From assembly GCA_012845835.1 (NCBI GenBank), contig JABAKD010000019.1, forward strand, positions 1,783,501-1,847,500: a stretch of DNA of 64,000 bases, written 5' to 3'. The position numbers and the translations under genes were made by a program. The notes below the pieces were generated by a model that did not search any database, was not told the origin of the DNA, and saw only the letters and a program-made list of their open reading frames with translations. Below, piece after piece: positions 44,536 to 55,432 of this stretch. How positions within the stretch are numbered: the stretch's first letter is position 1; each line of letters begins with the position of its first letter. Source of the DNA: Undaria pinnatifida (lineage: Eukaryota; Sar; Phaeophyceae; Laminariales; Alariaceae).

Positions 44536-45095
44536 AGCATAAACTACATACGCACTCTGGATTCTAGTATTTGACGTCCCGTACAGTCATATTTACAGCA
44601 GTAGTACTGCTGTGTAGTCATATACCAGGTATTTGGTGGGAAGGCCTAACCCAAGCCCATGGCGCGTGCGGGACCTATAGCAATTATTCCTTGTTGGTGG
44701 TGGTGGTCCCGAGGCAACCGATCGCTGCCACATTTAGGGGGGGGGGGCAAGAAGACACCAAGCTGGCTTCGGAGGAAGTCGTAGGGCACTGGCTCATAGA
44801 AAGCGCGCGAACTTGTTGCTAGTTGCAGAGTCTAGTCTATAGGACCAGGGGCAAAAAAAAATCACCGCCAACAAGCCGTTTGGACACCGACATACACCCA
44901 AAACAAGTCAGTCTCTGATCGTCCCCGTGGGTACACGTCGAACACTGCTGCAATAATTATCCTATACTAATTCCAAGTGATTTGTCCCCTAGAAACGTGG
45001 TTGCGCACAAAAAAAAGGAACAAGCAATCATTAGTTACAAAATTTATATAAAACGTCGCCTGTGTTGTGTTCCAGCAAGGCGCGCAGGGACCTAC
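44536..45095. other. Anonymous sequence, partial MITE C
   Basis: CCTATACTAATTCCAAGTGA and TTTGTCCCCTAGAAACG at 44962-44998 are the middle of an inverted C element without ends. No gene is supported on the left side. Confidence 0.4.
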
Positions 45096-45218
45096 CTGCA
45101 GTGTGGGCGCCGGGGCTCCAGCGTGAGGAGGGGTGGATATGCTCAACGACGCAGTGTTGCTTCTCCTGGGGCAAGGGTGGGGTGATCCTGACGTCTGGGT
45201 TGAACCCGAGGGCAATAC
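45096..45218 (-). CDS. Candidate internal exon, 41 codons, unknown protein
   Basis: On the minus strand an acceptor (CGCCTGCAG) and a consensus donor (CTGCAG then GTAGGT) bound a 123-bp block open in phase 1 at both ends. It encodes IALGFNPDVRITPPLPQEK, then QHCVVEHIHPSSRWSPGAHT. The amino-acid usage is balanced and protein-like, unlike its surroundings. About 75 bp upstream another minus-strand stretch reads a charged helix (LAKTLEKQEEKSRVWSQKWQ, 45310-45375) that could be the preceding exon. No family is recognised, and neighbouring exons are not established. Confidence 0.4.
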
Positions 45219-45409
45219 CTGCAGGCGGCGATGGTGGTGGAATAGAAGGCCAGGCGCTATAAATAGATGGGAGGTGTGAAGCCCCGAGAACACGAGGTAA
45301 AAAATGAAGCACTTTTGCCACTTTTGTGACCAGACACGAGATTTCTCCTCTTGCTTTTCCAGGGTTTTGGCGAGACTGTCAGCTTTTTTTGGTTTTATTC
45401 TTTCTCAAC

Positions 45410-45545
45410 TTAAATTATTATTTCAAATACGTAATGTGTGAGGTTACCGAATGAGTGATAAATACTTAGGCTTAGTACATAATGTCAGTGCTCAACTATA
45501 TTATTATTTCAAATACGTCATATGTGAGGGGGGCCGATTAAGTGG
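45410..45545. repeat. Diverged direct duplication, about 87-bp spacing
   Basis: TTATTATTTCAAATACGTA with ATGTGTGAGG at 45415 recurs as TTATTATTTCAAATACGTCA with TATGTGAGG at 45502. Both lead into a GTGATAAATACTTAG or GTGGATACTAATT word. Confidence 0.6.
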
Positions 45546-46425
45546 TGGATACTAATTTTGAGTTATCGTGTCGATTTTGTTCTGTGCCTCGTACGTCGGT
45601 GTTGAGTTCGACCTGGTTGAATGATCGATGCTCAGTTTTCGGTGTTTTTTCGATCGCTGATTGGCAACATGTCTTACACGTCGAAGTGCAACCGATTTAG
45701 TTGTTCGGCGTATTGTATTGTGCGTATCACCGCCTGCACCTGAAGTCGCGTGGCGTATCGGTATGGAGTCCAGAGACGGGATGTACGTGCAGCGCACCCG
45801 CCCGTATCTCTCTTTTGTACTGAGCAGAGGGAGGATTTGGACTGCACACATTCCATGATACGAGGCATGATGTCGAGCCTCGCGCCCTTCGCTCTTTGCT
45901 CTTTGCTGCATCCGTCATACTGGTATGTTTCATTGCTTTCGTTTTGCTGGGTGGGGCTGTAATAACCGCGTCAACGCCCAACCTCAGGCACAACCGCACA
46001 TCAGCGCCTCGATAGAGTATGACACCCAACCAGATTACAGGGAAAATTCGCTACGAGCACGACCTCTAACCCTTGTCACATTAGGCTGGCACCGGCGAAG
46101 AGCAATGGTGCACCCGCTCATCGGATAGATAATAACTATTATTTGGGCTGCGTGTGATAGCGTGCTACGTGCGCTTGACTGCCGTGCTACACCAGCACTG
46201 CCGCTCAACGTATGCACCCCTGTGAGAGGATGCCCTGCAAGTAGCCACCCCCTACTCCCGGATTACCACGTCGCCCGTGGCACCACCACCCGTCACTGAA
46301 ACAGAATGAACCACAAAAATCGCAAAAAAAACGTAGATGCGCGGCGTAACCTCGCTGATCATGATATCAGAAATGGCGCTCGTTGGGACTTGGGAGCTCG
46401 GATGCTTCCGGCTCTTGGATCTCAA
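45546..46425. other. Anonymous sequence with overlapping ORFs
   Basis: Minus-strand ORFs at 45552-45911 and 45727-46029 (100-119 codons) and a plus ORF ending 46128 have mixed composition but no recognised domain. They overlap, so at most one could be real. Confidence 0.3.
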
Positions 46426-46427
46426 GT

Positions 46428-46532
46428 TCTCATACTACTACTACTACTACTACTACTACTGCTACTACTACTACTGCTACTACTACTACTCCTACTACTA
46501 CTGCTACTACTACTACTACTACTACTACTACA
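46428..46532 (+). repeat. CTA trinucleotide microsatellite
   Basis: About 35 CTA units interrupted by CTG and CTC variants. It is open in all frames, giving Leu, Tyr and Thr homopolymers. Confidence 0.95.
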
Positions 46533-47915
46533 ACACTACCGGTGTTGCGATATCCTGGATGTGCTGTAGACGCGCCCAGCCGAGAACGCGAAGCGAGACC
46601 GTTTACAGTGTAGCAGTCTAGACTACCTACTACTGCTGCAAACTTGTCGAGCTGACGGTGATTGCAAACAGCAACGTAGAATGCGAAATGTGGAAGTTTG
46701 ATATCGCCACTCGATAGGCACATAAATTTCCCCCCGATTCCTCTTCCCCCCCCCCCCCCGCCTTCTCGCCCCCCGCTCCCCCCCTCCCCCTTCTCCCCCC
46801 CCACCTTATTTGTCTCGCCGACGGTGTTTTGCGTACATGTAGCAAAATGTATTAACTCGTAGCCATGCAACGACATCCATCCGTTGGCACGCAGACTCGC
46901 GCTACGGGACGATAGAGATGCAGTATAATAGTAGCTACAGGCACGTGCGACATCGGAAGCAAGGATGGACCAAATGCCCAAATGCGTTAGTTATTGCGCA
47001 CGTCGATCATTGAACGGGTAACTCGTTTGAAAACTCGTTAGTTTCGGATTCGCAGCGACGGCGGCGGTGGTATCACAAGCAGCATCATCATCAACTGGTT
47101 ATTATTGTAGAGGTGCGACTGCGTGCGAGGATCACGAATAAATAACCTCATCAAACGTTATGCAGGTTCAGAAGGGCGTTCTTCTCTTCTTTCTGTGGCA
47201 TTGTTACGAGCACCACTACAGCTGCTGTAGCACCTTGGCGGCAAGCGTTCAAGAGGATCTTCTGTGAAACACTGCCAGCCTCGAAACAGGGTGAATGGTG
47301 TGTGACACTCTGACAGACACCACAAGCTGTAGGACACAGAAATAACAGCATCCATCTATCTGAAGTTATCTTGCCAGATGGAACACCGCCCGTGCGTTGC
47401 TCCCTTCAACAAGTAGATCGACACATATGTAAAGCTCGATACGAATTACCAGATATGTATATATATACTAGAGTCGTCGCCATCCTCGTACGATCTATAT
47501 AAAAACAAGGTTATTAGACTATGCAGCTGACTAAGGCTAAGGCTAAATGCGTACCATACTAAACGCGGTACAAGGGGCCCCGCGTGGAAGGCAAACCAGT
47601 GTATTTGCGATGTTGATCTCTCGCGCTTTTCGGGTTCAGAACTTGCACCGCCATGATAGGATATGGGGGATGAGAGGTTACTTGCCACGCTGGGCCAACA
47701 ACGTACTTCGGCGACAAGCACTTCAATAACCGGTATTATTATCATTATGTTGTCTTCTTGTGCTCTTGCCATCCAACAATGCAATGGGAAGCATGAGGTT
47801 CAGCGTTGTGACCACTCACAACATTCCCTATAATAAGAAGAAAACCTCGGGAACAAGGTATTGAGCCAATCGCGCGAGTGGTCTATACTCGGCAGTGAAA
47901 ATGATATACAATGCT
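46533..47915. other. Anonymous sequence with a C-rich block
   Basis: A C-rich block with a 14-base C run lies at 46730-46805. No gene or repeat family was recognised. Confidence 0.4.
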
Positions 47916-48195
47916 ACCGGTACAGACTGATCCTACGATGATAGCCCCTCCCAAAAAACAGCGTTCTTCTTTAACGAACGTTTCATGGCTGCACGACACG
48001 ACGGAAGGATGGTTATATGAAAAACGTACCCTCATGTAGTTTCTTGCTCGCATAAAGCTATCGAACGATGACGTCGGGGAGGGCGGCAATGAGCACCGTA
48101 TTTCAGGAGATAAGGCCGGTATCATAGGAGCTGGTTTCAAAACCGGCGATTTCGTTAAAAGAAAAGGGTGTTGGGGGGGTTACCGTAGAACGACT
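47916..48195 (+). repeat. Repeat U, uninterrupted copy
   Basis: CTACGATGATAGCCCC, AACGAACGTTTCATGGCTGC, GATGACGTCGGGG, CACCGTATTTCAGGAGATA, GGTTTCAAAACCGGCG and TACCGTAGAACGACTC occur in the same order as at 50481-50822. This copy lacks the F insertion and serves as its empty site. Confidence 0.75.
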
Positions 48196-49540
48196 CTATC
48201 TACCATAACACCGTAGTTTTGACCGACTGATGCTGGCTACATGGGCTATGCTACGTTGTTCCACTCGAGAGCTCTTCTTGTGGTCTGTCTTGTGGCCACG
48301 GATTACTGCATACATACTGTGGAATATGCACTACGGCGATGAAAAACATAGCAACACACGATGGTGGTTAATTTATGTATCCAACTTCTTCTTGTGTACA
48401 TCGACGCGCAACCTGTCTTGTCTAACCACACCAACAACACCATTCCACCACACGTGAAGGCATCGACCAATCGATCGACCGCTGGTGGTGTCCCACAACT
48501 ATGTAGTGTACATACTATGTACCAACTTATGATTCAACTGCTTGCTGTAGGCAAAAAACGCATCCGTTTCGTACTTGAAACAGACTTGGGTTGTATTATT
48601 GCTGCCTGGCTTTATAAATAATCGAAACAGCCAGGTTGCTCTCTTCAGGGCCTGCATCGCAGGACCCGCGCAATTTACAACGAACATCACACAAAGAAGT
48701 GGGACGAAAAACACAACGGCGAACGGCGACACGCAGCAAGCCTGGATAATTAGATAGATGGCACGGTCAACATTGGCATTATTACCTATCTATGCGATTG
48801 CCTCGTTATACCAGACGCATTTGCATACGAACACAAACAAACATAATGTAACAAAAAAACTGCGACAGTACTTCGAAGTATCTCGCAATATCCTGCTGCC
48901 TGGTACAACGTACCGATACATGGCAACAGCATTATAAATGTGTACTAGTATTCTGGTGTACGACACAATGTTTTCGTATGCACATGACATGATGTAACGC
49001 TGCGATATGTTGAACACTATCAGCCCCCGGTAAAGAATCCAAGTCCTAGTCTAGATTCGCCGTTAAACATGAGAGTACACGGTCACCAGATACCTGGGTG
49101 TTTATCAGGTACGAATGATGTCAGCGCCATTTTGCTGTACCCTCTTGCCGTTCTGCACGGCCTTCGCCTCTACTCCGACTGGCGCATGCAGGTTCTATTC
49201 GTTGATAGGCGTCTGCGTCTGTCCACGCTCCTACCGGGTTATTTTTTTCGCCCGATTTTCGATGAGACGCGCAAGCGGCGCCACTCTGCAGCCGGACGCG
49301 CGGCCATGACGGCCAAACAAAAGTAAATGTTCATGATGCAAAAGAAGGAGAATTTTTCAGGAATTTTTCAATTTTTGAGCAGTAGCAGTTAGTAAGTACC
49401 CGCCCCGCCCCCCGTCCCTGTAGTTTTCCCCTAGCTATAAAGCAAATAAAGCAACAACATTTTTGACAATGGGGGAAGGCTTTTAACCCGCCATAGCCCC
49501 ACCCGTTTTTATTTTATGCCCTTCTGTAACATTATAAAAA
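48196..49540. other. Anonymous sequence, no supported gene
   Basis: ORFs up to 86 codons only. GTGGCCACGGATTACTGCAT near 48289 weakly resembles the F core. Nothing else was recognised. Confidence 0.35.
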
Positions 49541-49705
49541 AAAATGAAAATACACTCGAGCTGTGAGATCGAAGATTTCGTCGAAACTCATCTTTGCAAG
49601 CTGTGTGTGATACTCCGATCGCGCGCATTATGAGTTGTGTGTCCTCATTAAGGATATAGGTCGGCGACTCCCCTTATAACTGCAGTGTAGCTATCAGGGT
49701 CTTCT
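49541..49705 (+). repeat. Repeat A copy, 5' part
   Basis: It carries the AT-rich 5' end, CTGTGAGATCGAAGATTTCG, TCATCTTTGCAAGCTGTGTG, GATACTCCGATCGCGCG and the CGGCGACTCCCC word, and stops at TAGCTATCAGGGTC. Almost identical to the start of the copy at 50876. Confidence 0.85.
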
Positions 49706-50480
49706 GTAATATGTGTTGTCTCTGCTTTGCCGCTATTAGTGTTGTTGTTGTTGTTGTTGTTGGTGGTGGTGTTGGTGTTGTTAGCCTTTGCCTTGATTGT
49801 GTTGGTATTTTTGCCGTTCGTCATCGTTGAACTCTGTAGTACACGAAGATTTTCGCGTTTAAGCTGCAGAGCAGCAGCAGCAGCAGCGGGGCGGAAGTGC
49901 TTGCGTTATTATCGCAGAATTTTAGTACATATTATTCGCAGAACCATTTTGCAGAGGCCGCCGTAACCTAACAACTGTCGAATTTGATGTGGCTGCCATT
50001 ACTATACCTATTTTATACCATCGAGATATCAAGATTAAGATTCAAACAGGCAATGGAGGTATAACGTGATACGGATCCTTGTTTGCGGTGTGGCATCAGC
50101 AGCAATACGACGAGTACCGCGAACAAATTTATCTCCACGCAGTAAACTACCAGAGCATCAAAAACTATACCGGTAAACCCCCACCGGGTAGACCACCTTT
50201 TGACAGAAAAGGAAGCAAAAAAAACGACAGATGAACGTACAGCAGTAGTATCGTGGGTGCAACGCTCAACGCAAACAGACACGCACGGTCAAAATCACCT
50301 GGAACCTGTGTGAATACAGCGTTTGCAAACTACCATATCATACCAACTGAGTTTGGGTATAGGAGTTGGACAGAAAAACATCTCAACATTAGTATTGAAA
50401 CCGTCGAACGCCACACTCCAAGCTAAACCAATCCACGAAGAACCAGCGAAAAAATGGGTTAAAAAATGCTTCCTATTATA
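49706..50480. other. GTT microsatellite and anonymous sequence
   Basis: GTT/GGT units at 49738-49785 and CAG units at 49870-49890. No gene is supported. Confidence 0.4.
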
Positions 50481-50822
50481 CGAGACTGATGATTCTACGA
50501 TAGCCCCCCCCCAAACCAGCGATTTTCTTTACCGAACGTTTCATGGCTGCTCGACACAAGGAAGGATGCGATTGAGAGCAACTAGTATCCATATACCTGG
50601 TATTTTCTTGTGTACCACGGACTTGATTATGCGAGTTAATGTGAGAACAACAACAACAACAACAACAACAACATATATTTTCTTGTGTGCAAAGAAAGGC
50701 CTATCGATCGATGACGTCGGGGTATCGAGGGACACCGTATTTCAGGAGATACGACCGGGAGTTGGTTTTGAAACCGGCGTTTTCGTTAAAGAAAAGTAGG
50801 GGGGGCTACCGTAGAACGACTC
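50481..50822 (+). repeat. Repeat U copy split by a truncated F
   Basis: Words match U at 47916-48195 on both sides of 50614-50675. Outside the insert the two copies differ at perhaps one site in six. Confidence 0.75.
50601..50688 (+). mobile_element. 5'-truncated F with 13-bp target duplication
   Basis: TATTTTCTTGTGT at 50601-50613 and 50676-50688 flanks a 62-bp insert: ACCACGGACTTGATTATGCG, AGTTAATGTGAGAAC and about nine AAC units. The length of the duplication and 5' truncation indicate target-primed reverse transcription by LINE machinery. The uninterrupted U copy has a single TTTCTTGCTCG-like site there. Confidence 0.85.
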
Positions 50823-50859
50823 ACGAGCACACCATGTGTTTTTATTTTCGAGTTTATTA

Positions 50860-52255
50860 TCTACTATGTAATATAAAAAATGAAAATACACTCCAGCTGT
50901 GAGATCGAAGATTTCGTCGAAACTCATCTTTGCAAGCTGTGTGTGATACTCCGATCGCGCGCATTACGAGTTGTGTGTCCTCATTAAGGATATAGGTCGG
51001 CGACTCCCCTTACAACTACAGTTGTAGCTATCAGGGTCAACAGGGTGATTTTAGTCAGTCTGTGCGCGGAAACTATATAACCCGTTCCTGAGGGGGACAA
51101 AATCTGACAGCTGTGAAGGGAAATGTATCCTTTTATCAGGTGAATCTTGTAAGTCGAATAACCGGTGAGGGGGGTGGGGCGGAGTTTTGAAGGACGTAGG
51201 GGCCTGGTTTTGATCAAAAGCGAGCGGGTTTGGAGGGGCGGGGGGGGGGGGGGGGGGAAGGGGGCAATTTGTGCATGTAAGCTATAAATCCTTTCGAGGG
51301 CATAAATCTGACGGTTTTGGCACCAGTTTATTATCGGGGGGGGGGGGGGGGGTTGGGGCGGGGGGGGGGGGGCGTGCGGGGCAGCTCAATATGTGCCTGG
51401 AAACTATACATTATTTTGAGGGGATAAATGTGACGGTTTTGGAAATATTACATCAGTTTATCATGTATATCCTGGGGTAAGTCGTACAATCAGTGAGTAA
51501 AGAGAGGGTGGAGTGTTCGAGGGGGTGGGGTTGGGATGGGTTGGGGGGGAGGTGGGGGGTGGGGGCGGGGGGGGGGCGGGAGGAAGGGCTGTAGGTGAGG
51601 GGTTTGTTATACGTGTGGTGCTAGGTCTAGGCGATGGTGCGGGTGATGGAGAAGAAGGGGGCGTTCGAGGTGGGGGGGGGGGGGGGGACACAGCGGCATG
51701 GATGGCTCTCGAAAGATAATGAGGTGATATCCTGTGCGTGAAGTGTTTATTAATGTGGCGGATTTCGATATTTGGTGGGGCGTTTGAGTAAGGGAGAGCA
51801 AGAGGGGGGGGGGGGGGGGGGGGGGAAGATTTTTTAGGAGGTTTAGGTCACAAATAATATTCAAATACACTTCGGCTGTGAGATCAAAGATATGTAGCAG
51901 CTTGTTATACGCGTGGTGCTAGGTCTAGGCGATCGTGCAGGTGGTTGGAAAAGAGGGGGCGTTGGAGGGGGGGGGGGGGGAATTGAAAACTACGTCATGG
52001 ATGGTCAGAAAGATAATGACGTGATATCAACTGCGTATAGGTGTTTATTACTCAGGCCGATTTTGATTGTGAGTGGGGCGTTTGGACAAACTAGGCGGAA
52101 GGGGGGGGGGAATCGGGGGACGGGGGGGCGGGGGGGGAGGGTTGGGGTTTTTTATGAACACGAGGGGTCAGTGGAGGGGGAGGGGAGGGGGGGGGCGGGG
52201 GGCGGGACATTTCAATATGTGCGCGGAAATTATAAATCCTCTATATAGTCCGATA
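50860..52255 (+). repeat. Repeat A, longest copy with G-punctuated modules
   Basis: The core (50876-51120) is followed by alternating modules. Type alpha has TGTGCGCGGAAACTATAAA, ATCTGACGG and GCATCAGTTTATCA. Type beta has GTGCTAGGTCTAGGCGATGG, GCATGGATGG, AATGAGGTGATAT and GTGTTTATTA. They are separated by G runs of 8-20 bases (51240, 51339, 51360, 51560, 51675, 51806, 51970, 52090-52200). A second, truncated A start (CACTTCGGCTGTGAGATC) is embedded at 51868. Gly- and Pro-rich ORFs are artefacts. Confidence 0.75.
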
Positions 52256-52279
52256 TTTTCGTGGTTTGGTTGGCTTTGT

Positions 52280-52515
52280 GTTTAGAGTCGGCCTCGAAAG
52301 GCCTGTAAATATCCGTATTTGAGATAATTTGGATGGGTTTCGTATGGTAAGATTGGCGTTTATATTCGGGAGTCTGGAAATAGATCGGAGGCACGTGCCT
52401 CCGATCTCAGAAGCCATCCGGGGCTCTGGTGGAATCGAATAAAGCAACGACTACGAAGGCTAAGAAAGTGAGCACTCTCCGAGGACCTGCTCAATTGGAA
52501 AACCTGCGGGGGACA
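52280..52515. other. Unique segment with three strong hairpins
   Basis: In order: GGCCTCGAAAGGCC (52286-52299), a perfect 26-bp palindrome centred on CACGTG (52382-52407, arms AGATCGGAGGCAC), and GGGACACTCAGTGTCTCC (about 52510-52527). Sequence between them shows no repeat family. A structured RNA is possible but there is no promoter or family match. Confidence 0.35.
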
Positions 52516-52774
52516 CTCAGTGTCTCCGTCCAATAACCTTGCATTTGGAACCCAATATTTTCGTGGTTCGGCTGCTGGCTTGAGTTATGTTATGTTCGTC
52601 GTTTTCAATAACAGACTGAACGATTTACCTTTTTTTCTAACCCAATAAAATACTCCGCAGTAATAATCTGGAGATCGCAACCACCCTATTGATGTTCAAT
52701 ACTACAGAGTAATTACAGAGTAGTAGACAGTTTGTTGTTGATAACGAGTGATCGCTCCCTACGTATATTTAAAA

Positions 52775-52860
52775 AAATAAAAATACACTCCAGCTGTGAG
52801 ATCGAAGATTTTGTCGAAACTCATTTTTGCAAGCTGTGTGTGATACTCCGATACGTATAT
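52775..52860 (+). repeat. Repeat A 5' fragment
   Basis: AAATACACTCCAGCTGTGAG to GTGTGTGATACTCCGATA. It stops at the same point (after CTCCGAT) where several short A copies stop. Confidence 0.8.
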
Positions 52861-52904
52861 AGTAAACACCTCTTCTCGCTGTTAAACGGTATCAAGCTCT
52901 GTCT

Positions 52905-53240
52905 TTTTGTGTCGACGGTACCCACTCCGTCCCGGGAGAGCTTTCAACAAACTTTTCGACCGAATGGAGTGATAACTCCGTATATAGTACTCGTAAACAT
53001 CTCTGTATCACAAATCTCTCTTTTTTTTTCTTTTTTTTTCATCCTCCGGCGGATGGGGAAACATAAAGCTTTAGCTCACCACACTTCCACGTATTTTCAT
53101 ACGCGTCGTGTGTAAATCTCTCCTTCGCCGACCGTACCCATTCCGTCCCGGAAGAGCTTTCAGCATGTACTTTTCGAGCGAATGGAATGATCACTCCGTA
53201 CGATGTATTATAAAATAACAATACATCGTACGGAGTGAAT
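52905..53240. repeat. Repeat W pair flanking an inverted D, ending in a perfect hairpin
   Basis: W (GACGGTACCCACTCCGTCCC, GAGCTTTCAACA, CTTTTCGACCGAATGGAGTG) at 52910-52985 recurs at 53125-53195. Between them an inverted D (53028-53115) reads CATCCTCCGGCGGATGGGG to GAAAATACGTGG on opposite strands. The second W ends in a perfect 19-bp inverted repeat (arms 53191-53209 and 53220-53238, TCACTCCGTACGATGTATT) with a 10-base loop. Confidence 0.65.
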
Positions 53241-54320
53241 ACACTCCAGCTGTGAGATAGAAGATTTCGTTGAAACTCTTTTTCTTTTTCTTTTTTAGAT
53301 CCTCCTGGTTGCATATTTTGCAAGCTGTGTGTGATACTCCGATCGCGCGTATTACTGGGTGTGCGTCCTTCTAAAGGATATAGGTCGGCGACTCCCCTCG
53401 GAACTACAGCGTAGCTTGTACCAGGGTCAACAGGGTGATGTTAATCAATCTGTGCGCGGAAACTATAAAACCCGTTTTTGAGCGGGACAAAATCGGACAG
53501 ATTAGGCAGGAAATGCATCAGTTTATCAAGTATATCCTGAAAGTCGTATAACCGGTGAGGGGAGGGCGGAGTAAAAAATACAAAAACTGGGGGCCGGGGG
53601 CGAAAAGGGGGAGTGGAGGGCCTGGCGGGGGAGGGGGGGGCAAGTCAATCTGTGCGCGGAAACTATAGACCCTTTTACGAGGTCAAATCTGACGGTTGTG
53701 GAAGGAATGCATCAGTTTACCATGTGTATCCTGTAACTCGTACAACCGGTGAGGGAGGGCGGAATGTTGGAGGGGAGGGGGGGGGGGAGGGGGGATTCCA
53801 ACCGCTGTAGATCGCATAAATGTATACCTGGTAGGAACTTACTGTACGCGTGATGTTAGGTTTAGGCGATGGTGCAGGTGGCGGGGAAGAAGGGAGCGGG
53901 GGGGGGGGTATTTGGAGCTACGGTACGGATGGATAGAAAGGTAATGAGGTGATATGAGGTGTCTGTGTTACCCCGGAAGTGTTTATTACTCTGGTAGATT
54001 TGACTTTCGGTAGGGCGGCGGGAAAGAACAAAACGAATGGAGGGCGGGGGGGGGGGGGGGGGGGGGGATGTCGAGCGCTTTAGGTCGCATACATGTATAA
54101 ATGGTGGGAACTTACTATCCGTGCTAGGTCTAGGCGATGGTGCGGGTGGCGGGGAAGGAGGGGGGCGGGGGGGGGGGATATATGAATTGGAGCTACGGCA
54201 TGGCTGGCTGGATTGGTAATGAGGTGATATCGCCTGTCTGGTAGTGTTCATTACGCTGGCAGATTGGAAGTTAGGCGAGGCGGCGGGTGAGGAGCGGGGG
54301 GAAGGTTATTTGTTGTGTTC
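53239..54320 (+). repeat. Repeat A long copy with G-punctuated modules
   Basis: The core starts ATACACTCCAGCTGTGAGAT. Near 53276 it carries a T-rich insertion (TTTTTCTTTTTCTTTTTTAG, to about 53308) just before TTGCATATTTTGCAAGCTG. Two alpha modules (53440-53600, 53640-53780) and two beta pairs (53800-54060, 54070-54300) follow, each closed by a run of 8-20 G. One TACCTGGTA lies inside a beta module (53825). Confidence 0.75.
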
Positions 54321-55432
54321 GTGGGGGAAGGGGTGTGTGTGTGGTGATGGTGGTGATATCGGCGGGGGGCGGTGGTGGATGATAGCAAAATGTTAGAACT
54401 GTGGTATACAAGTGTGTTATAGCTTCGCGGCGTGTTAGCATACATGGATCAGATAGTTGGCCGTAAGATAGAACATTCGACATATGCAACCATGTAGTAT
54501 CACTATAATGACTATTTGATATCGACTTGTGTGGGAAGTTTGCGAAATAATTTTATTGCTACATATATTTTCATTTTTCTAAATAAATATACCATAATAA
54601 TACTAAAAATGCGTGCCAGGTATGATAGTTGTTATTCAACAGGTGTGTGATCTTGACGCTAAAAAACTTATATTTCACCCATTTACATCCAGGACAATCA
54701 ATAACCTTGCCGGTCTGGGACTCTGAGGTCACCAATTGTAATACAGAGATACATATTATTGCAAATACAGCAAGCAAGGTGATGTGGTCATGCAATGCCA
54801 CCTCCGACGAACACGAGGGGGAGAAACGCTAATCAGTACACGGGCTTAAATGTTTTAAAGGGACGCTTGGTGTGTCCACGCTCTACGTTCCTATTTCGTT
54901 CGGCATATTTTCTTCGTTCGGCTCAGGTTGGGAGGCGATCATGCCAACGGTACGTACGAATTACCCCACGTACTATTAATGGGTTAGTAGTGTGGTTTAT
55001 CACAATTTTAACATATCTGCCCGTAATTTATTTTCGCATTGGATAATATACGATTATACGTCGTGTATTTGCCATGTCGTCGAAGATGTTGTGGTCCTGC
55101 AGATGTCGCGTCCACGTCTGATGCTCGTGCTAGTGGTGCTCATGAAAACATGCCCTAGCGTGTAGTGGATGATCGCTGAGTGATGTTCCTTTCCTCTATA
55201 ATCACACCAGGTAGCATATATCAACGCAACCGCTTGCTTGAAAATTTCAATTGAAATTCTTCACGCATCTGATACAGAGGAGACGCGGCCCGGAGATTGC
55301 TCAGTATACCAACGGTCAGGATCAGCTTATTGCAGTTTGGCGACTCCACCGCGCGCTGTTCGCACGCCGACCGGGAGTGGGAGCAACAACCGCCGAGCCC
55401 ACGTGCCAAGGGCGGGTTCTACGATACGTATA
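54321..55432. other. Anonymous sequence
   Basis: No supported gene or repeat copy. ORFs to about 100 codons overlap without domains; the one at 55251-55556 reads into MITE V. Confidence 0.35.

Noticed and set aside
50890-50935. Hammerhead-ribozyme-like words in repeat A (CTGTGAG, a stem-loop, CGAAAC)
   Set aside because: The catalytic core needs CTGANGA; every copy reads CTGTGAGA with one core base missing, and no proper stem III with a cleavable triplet was found. The CTGATGAG words near 37470 and 37605 lack the CGAAA partner.
52382-52407. Sequencing-adapter contamination at the AGATCGGA palindrome
   Set aside because: The similarity to common adapters ends after eight bases and the palindrome is symmetric, so a biological origin is simpler.
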